From contig CM065394.1 of assembly GCA_033060915.1 (NCBI GenBank), positions 26,672,001 through 26,736,000 on the forward strand: 64,000 nt of DNA. The letters are read 5' to 3'. The number at the start of each line of letters is the position of its first letter. The first letter of the stretch is position 1. The notes below the pieces were generated by a model. The model was not told the DNA's origin, ran no database searches, and saw only the letters and a list, made by a program, of their open reading frames with translations. The position numbers and the translations under genes are program-made. Positions 58,911-64,000 of this stretch are shown piece by piece. The stretch comes from Euryodendron excelsum. Its lineage: Eukaryota > Streptophyta > Magnoliopsida > Ericales > Pentaphylacaceae.

Positions 58911-61900
58911 ACAAATATTGTGTGTCCTATCTTGCATGTACTTGATTTATTTTTGCTTATGTATGACATGCTATTGTGAATGATTAATCATATAATACTT
59001 AATTACATAGTCGACATATGGCGGTACTAAATAAATCCATATTTGGATAAAAGGGGATTTTTTCACAAGTCATCAAGGATATCCAAAACAAGCCCCGGGT
59101 CAAAGCTTGCTAATGTTCTCAAATGTTACCTACGAGTGTCAGACATTGGAATCATTGTTGTCTATCGTTGCTGCAACAATTTTTATAAGAGAGAGAGAGA
59201 GAGAGATCTTTAATTACAGAGTGAAATTCATTCCAAAGACAAAGGACTTAATCATGTCTTTTCCTTTATATTTTTTTTATTAGTAAATCGATAAGTAAAT
59301 AGGCTACCCTATACATTTGTCAGAGGTATTATCCTTCAGCACAACACAGTCATTTGTAAAAGACCTCATTGCATTTATGTCAAGACAAAAGCATAGGACT
59401 CACCGCGTGCTCTGGACACTGAAGAGTATATTTAGCTCCACCAAGTATGAAGACTCGAACCCCAGCATTGAGCAAGAAAATTCAAGTTCTTACCTAAGTA
59501 TTAAGCGAGGAATTTTGCCTTTTTCCAAGTTAGGGAAACTAGGAGCAAGGGATTATTAATCGAGAAGAAAATAAACAAATGGAGGAGGATACAAGCAACT
59601 AAGAACAAGCAATTCTTGCAAAGAAAAAAAATTAAAACAAAAAATTAGAAATCAGGCGGTGGACTTGAGTGGGTGCATGAGTCAACCAAAAAAGCGACTT
59701 ATCCACATTTGTTGTAGCTCTATATAGAAAGTCTTGGTGCCATATCAAGACACAGCAAAAACCTGTATCATATAATAGTAGGTCACATGGCCATGTAAAT
59801 TTGGGCCTCCTTGTCCGGGCCTGGGCCTGGACCTGCCTGGTTCTGATAATTTTTGGGTCGGATCTTAGGATTTTTTCAAAAAAGTTCGCGGTTGGCAAGT
59901 TGGGTCGGTCTAAAAAGGAGTACCATGGGGCCAGCTTTTGAAACCAGGGCCTAGACCCTGCTACAGAGGGTTCAGGCTTAAGCTGGTCGGGCTTGAGCTG
60001 GATTGGTTTGGCCCATAGGTCACAGGCCGAACTTGCATCGCCAGTCACGTTTCTTGACAATGTGCACATGATCGGAGGGGTGGGCCAGCGGGGCCACGGC
60101 TGTTTCCCAAAACTTTCAAAATTCTACATACATCATATAGATTTTTGGATATTTATGATAATATATAGTGTAGTGAACTCTAAGAGTCAGCTTGGTAGTT
60201 AAGGTTTGAGAGTTGAAAGTTTGCTCATTTTAAAGTTTCAAAATTAAAACCTCTTAAGTGTTATTAATTCTTTAGGGCCACCTTTAGGGTCTTTAATCCG
60301 ATAATTATCCAGTTTTATAAGATGAGAGAACTGCACAGATTTTGAAATTAATAAAGATACGTACAAGCTGGCTCAAATACCTGGTTAACAAATATATATA
60401 TATATATATATAGTTTAGTGGCCCCTCAATATTTAAAAAATTTTACCTTAGTCTCTATAAAATTTAAATTTTTTTACCTTACCCTCAATAAAAATCTTGT
60501 CTGCCACTGAATGTACATAATTAAGTCGATTATGTAATGTTGAACTTTTCAAATGGCATTGTTTTTTAAAATGTTTTTAGAATGTTACTATAAATAGTAC
60601 CATAGAATTTTGGACGCGGTTTTGTAAGTGGGGAGATGTATAATTTGGCTCTAAATTCTTTTCTTCACATGACATGACATGACATGATGATAATGTAATT
60701 CTACCTTCTTGGCTTCGATAAATTCTATGGAACTATTGAAATCTGATCCGAAGAGATGAGTTCTGTACAATCCTCCATCACCATACCTCATCACGAAATG
60801 CAAGACAGAATCTAATTAGGGATGGACCCTGGCCCCCATGAAATTCTTGAATTTTACTTTAATATTCTAAAATAAAAGAGTTTTTAACTTAGCTCCTCAA
60901 TTGAAATTATTATTTTTTTTTGAAAAATATTATAGCTGCTAATTTTGTTTATTAGATTATCAACACTGATAAACATAAATGAGTAAATCTCATATGTATT
61001 GAATAATGTGAACAATATCACATTGTCTTTGTCCATAATGATAATTCGATAAACAAAACCGATAATTTTGATATTATTTTATTTTTTCTCTTCTACAGTG
61101 CTCTAGAGCATCATGTTATCCAAACTGAGGCGCACTTATCTTGATAAGGTTGCTCCCTTTGTAGACTTGGCTGAATTTAATGCTCACTTTGTTGACTCGA
61201 CTGAATTCAATGTCCTTCGCCATACTGTTGAAGGAGACCTTGCTGGGTCAATCTCCTTTCTCAGCTTTATCCATTACAAGCTATCTTATCTCCTTCATTG
61301 TTAATGTTATACATGGTGTAACTGGAACGAAGTGCCATAAGAGGTAACAATGGTTCCTAAGAAATGGAATAAACAAAGTATCACAATTTGACATGTATTT
61401 TCATTATGGGTAGACGCTAGTAAATGGATCTCATATCTATTAGATAATGTGAACGCACCATCATATTATAAAAATCAGGTGAAAAAAATCGGTAACTAAC
61501 ATTAATCATTTGTAATTATCGGCATTAAATATATTCTGTATCTAGGAACTACAACAATTCACATATGTTTAGTCAAATGAGTCACCGTGCGTATGTTCGG
61601 TCAGTTGTTCGTATGGCTTTGGTCCCTTCAGGATCCATGAGTTGAAAATATAGTATAAAGACAGAGGGAACCAGAAGAGCGCTACATTTGAAAAGTTTCA
61701 TAAGCATCTGCCCCCAAAACAGACCCTGACAATGGGAAATTGGAATAGAAAGATTTGTGTTCTATGTCTGAAACGTGCATTAAAGTCAATAATTACACAG
61801 CAACTTTCAGCAGCTACGTCTACTATTTTCAAGCAATAGTAGCCCCGGCAAGCCCCCAACAAGGTCGTCTAGGCGATAAAGAGCAAGCACGAGAACTTAC

Positions 61901-64000
61901 TCAACATGATCATTTAAGAATGTTATTTTGGCTCATTATTACTAGTCATATATCCAAAATCCCATACAATTTTTTTTAATACTTCGGAAAATAAATCTCT
62001 TAAAAATTTTCGTTATTTTGTTTTAGTTACATATTGTAGAGAGTCAGAGACACATGATTAATGGGTACATGCTACATAGTACATATCATTTTCAAAGATT
62101 TTATAAGACTGCCACGTCAACGGGAAAAAAATGGAGATAGAGTCATTTGAAGTTTTACACCGGTGCCCGTGCCGGTGTAATTTATGTAATAGTTATTAAA
62201 ATAGAAAACGTAAATGAAAAATATAGAAAAAATAAAGTGAAAAATATAATAAAAAAATATATAAAAAATAGAAAGTAGAGAAAGAGTGAAGAGCAAAGAG
62301 CGAATAATAAACTTAATAAGAATCTTAATAGAAGAAACTCTTGTAAAATAAAAAGAAAATCATAACAAAGCTCGTGCAAAGGTGTTGTGAACCGTACCTT
62401 AGAGGAAGTACTCATTGAACTGCTAAAAGGAGTATCCAGGGCCACCAAATTATCATTAAATTATATTCTAAATGCCCATAAAAGAGAGGGGGGTCAATAT
62501 AATATATTTTCCTTAACTAATTTTCAATATCAATCTTTTACAGCAAAATAAGTTTCATATCATTTTTGTGTGAAATTTTCTTAGTTTCTTATGGGTTTCC
62601 TTAAGTTTTTACATGTACCAGAAACTTTTTTATGAAAAAAATTTTGTTTCAAAGAATATTGTCAAGGTTTCTCTTAAATTTTGAAAGAGTTTCAAACCCA
62701 TATTGAAAACAGAATGCCGGGGAACACTCCAAAATGACTTTTCTGATAACTGTGATCACTATACACGATGGGCCATTCTCTTGCATTGCTATGTTGGAGA
62801 GGAAGGCTGAGACCTTTCTCCCATTATCTCAGCCACAAAAAGTTATGACCATCTGGATTAATTCAATTGGACACAACTCTTCTCCTTCTTTTAAAAGATC
62901 AAGGGGATCTACACTTGCAACCTTCAAGAATACTTGATTCTTGATTTTATGCAACTGTGTAAAACACCACTCGAGTTCGCTCAGTTGAGAAGAAGCATGA
63001 AGTAAGAGTGTACAACTTGTGTAATACTTGTGTAGCCTAAATTCGAGTCATTTGCATTGTATGAAACATTTATAGGAAAAAATTGCTAAACTGGTGTTGA
63101 TCATTTTGAGAGCAGTTGTTTGAGGGATCCATGCCTTATCCAAAACTGGTAGATTATAAGTATTTACTAATCTCATAAAGAATTTACTCACTATAGGTGA
63201 GTCTGAAGTGCCCTACCTTAAACATACTATTCTACATCATCAATAAAAAAAAAAGATATAAAAAATTATTGCATAGCAAGTTGAAAAAGAAAAACCATAC
63301 GAATTGTAGATATTGTCTTAACAGCTATGGATTCTGTGACATACAAAAGGACATGAGCCAAAAACAAGTTTTCAAATTCAAAATTCGCTGTTAGCTGCAC
63401 AACTCCGGGTCAATCATGGAGCTTCTAATGGAAACAAAATGATCTAATCATGATAGTGGCTCTAGGTTATTTTACTTCCTTTCTGATGCCAAGTCTCCCT
63501 CCTGCATGTGTGTTCCTGTCTTGTTCTTCCAAACGTGTTTCTTTATTTCCAAATGAATTGAAAAACTGAAGGAATCTTCACCATTGTCTAACCACCATAC
63601 TATGACATGTACAGAAAAGATATGAATATCTAAAGCAAGTTGATCAGTTTGAAACTTTGCATGAACAGGCTGTTTTCATGACAATGACCCTCCAATAATG
63701 TTTCTGATTGGATTAGCCCCCTCGAGTGTGTTTCTGGGGTTGTGTCTTTCTGATATTTAGTCTTAACCAAGATGTTGCTTCAGTAAGGACATTGGCCCTC
63801 CATTGATGGCTTTCTTGCTGGACTTTTTTGCATGACTGATACGACATCGGATTTTTCGGGCAAGCTTTGATGCCAATGTTAGATTTTTATATGCTCAATC
63901 TATAATATATTTTCTTTTAAATTCCTTTTTTATATAACCTGAAACCTTCTTTGGAAGCTTTTTCTTTAATCAATTTAGATCCTCTCAATTTTATAATTAA
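58911..64000. other. intergenic, no recognisable gene
   Basis: No coding frame matches a family I know. Short features are a GA run at about 59190-59206, a GGGCCTGG-rich stretch at 59795-60030, a TA run near 60391-60411, tandem ACATG at 60666-60686, and an inverted repeat TACACCGG-8-CCGGTGTA at 62156-62179. Frames at 61113-61304 and 62734-62937 are short and unsupported. Confidence 0.5.

Noticed and set aside
59632..60069. A 145-codon minus-strand frame
   Set aside because: It crosses a GGGCCTGG-rich repetitive stretch and has no recognisable domain.
1..64000. A new multi-gene defence or biosynthetic system
   Set aside because: Only two intact host genes were found, with unrelated roles; the other coding remnants are transposon genes or pseudogenes.

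Overview
The window reads as nuclear DNA of a flowering plant, most likely a eudicot. It is AT-rich, it has spliced genes with GT-AG introns, and it is crowded with plant-type transposable elements (Ty1/copia, Ty3/gypsy Tat/Ogre-like, CACTA, hAT and Mutator-like). Nothing prokaryotic or viral was seen. I support two intact host genes: a short-chain dehydrogenase/reductase at 29887-30690 (minus, single exon) and a 13-exon leucine-rich-repeat receptor kinase at 33814-40727 (minus). The kinase closely resembles Arabidopsis At5g62710 and the FEI kinases; its reconstructed CDS is 1797 nt (598 codons plus stop).

Layout. 1-5200: 3' part of a decayed Ty1/copia element with its 3' LTR. 5201-7013: intergenic DNA with a small inverted-repeat element and a 291-bp tandem repeat. 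7014-28486: a three-level nest of transposons. The outermost is a minus-strand Ty3/gypsy element that keeps both LTRs, its primer-binding site and an antisense extra ORF, but has no gag-pol. That ORF is split by a solo Tat/Ogre-like LTR (8666-25688, target duplication GGGAG), and the solo LTR is split by a 12.2-kb CACTA element (10804-22984, target duplication AAA). The CACTA carries a decayed transposase, a divergent second gene, and a captured piece of a host receptor-like protein gene. 28487-33813: intergenic DNA around the dehydrogenase. 33814-40727: receptor kinase gene. 40728-45588: intergenic DNA with a 1.7-kb Mutator-like inverted-repeat element. 45589-55899: a cytochrome P450 pseudogene (CYP85-clan-like), minus strand, partly duplicated in tandem and invaded by two hAT-type elements and a second 6.7-kb CACTA element. 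56199-about 58910: remnant LTR retrotransposon. 58911-64000: intergenic DNA with no recognisable gene.

The two host genes face the same way but show no functional link. The rest of the window is best read as a record of insertion, duplication and decay. Target duplications, an unfilled paralogous copy and nesting give the relative order of several events. I found no coherent new multi-gene system. The most unusual items are the gag-pol-less gypsy element that keeps only its antisense ORF, the receptor fragment captured by the CACTA element, and the P450 array fused inside exons.
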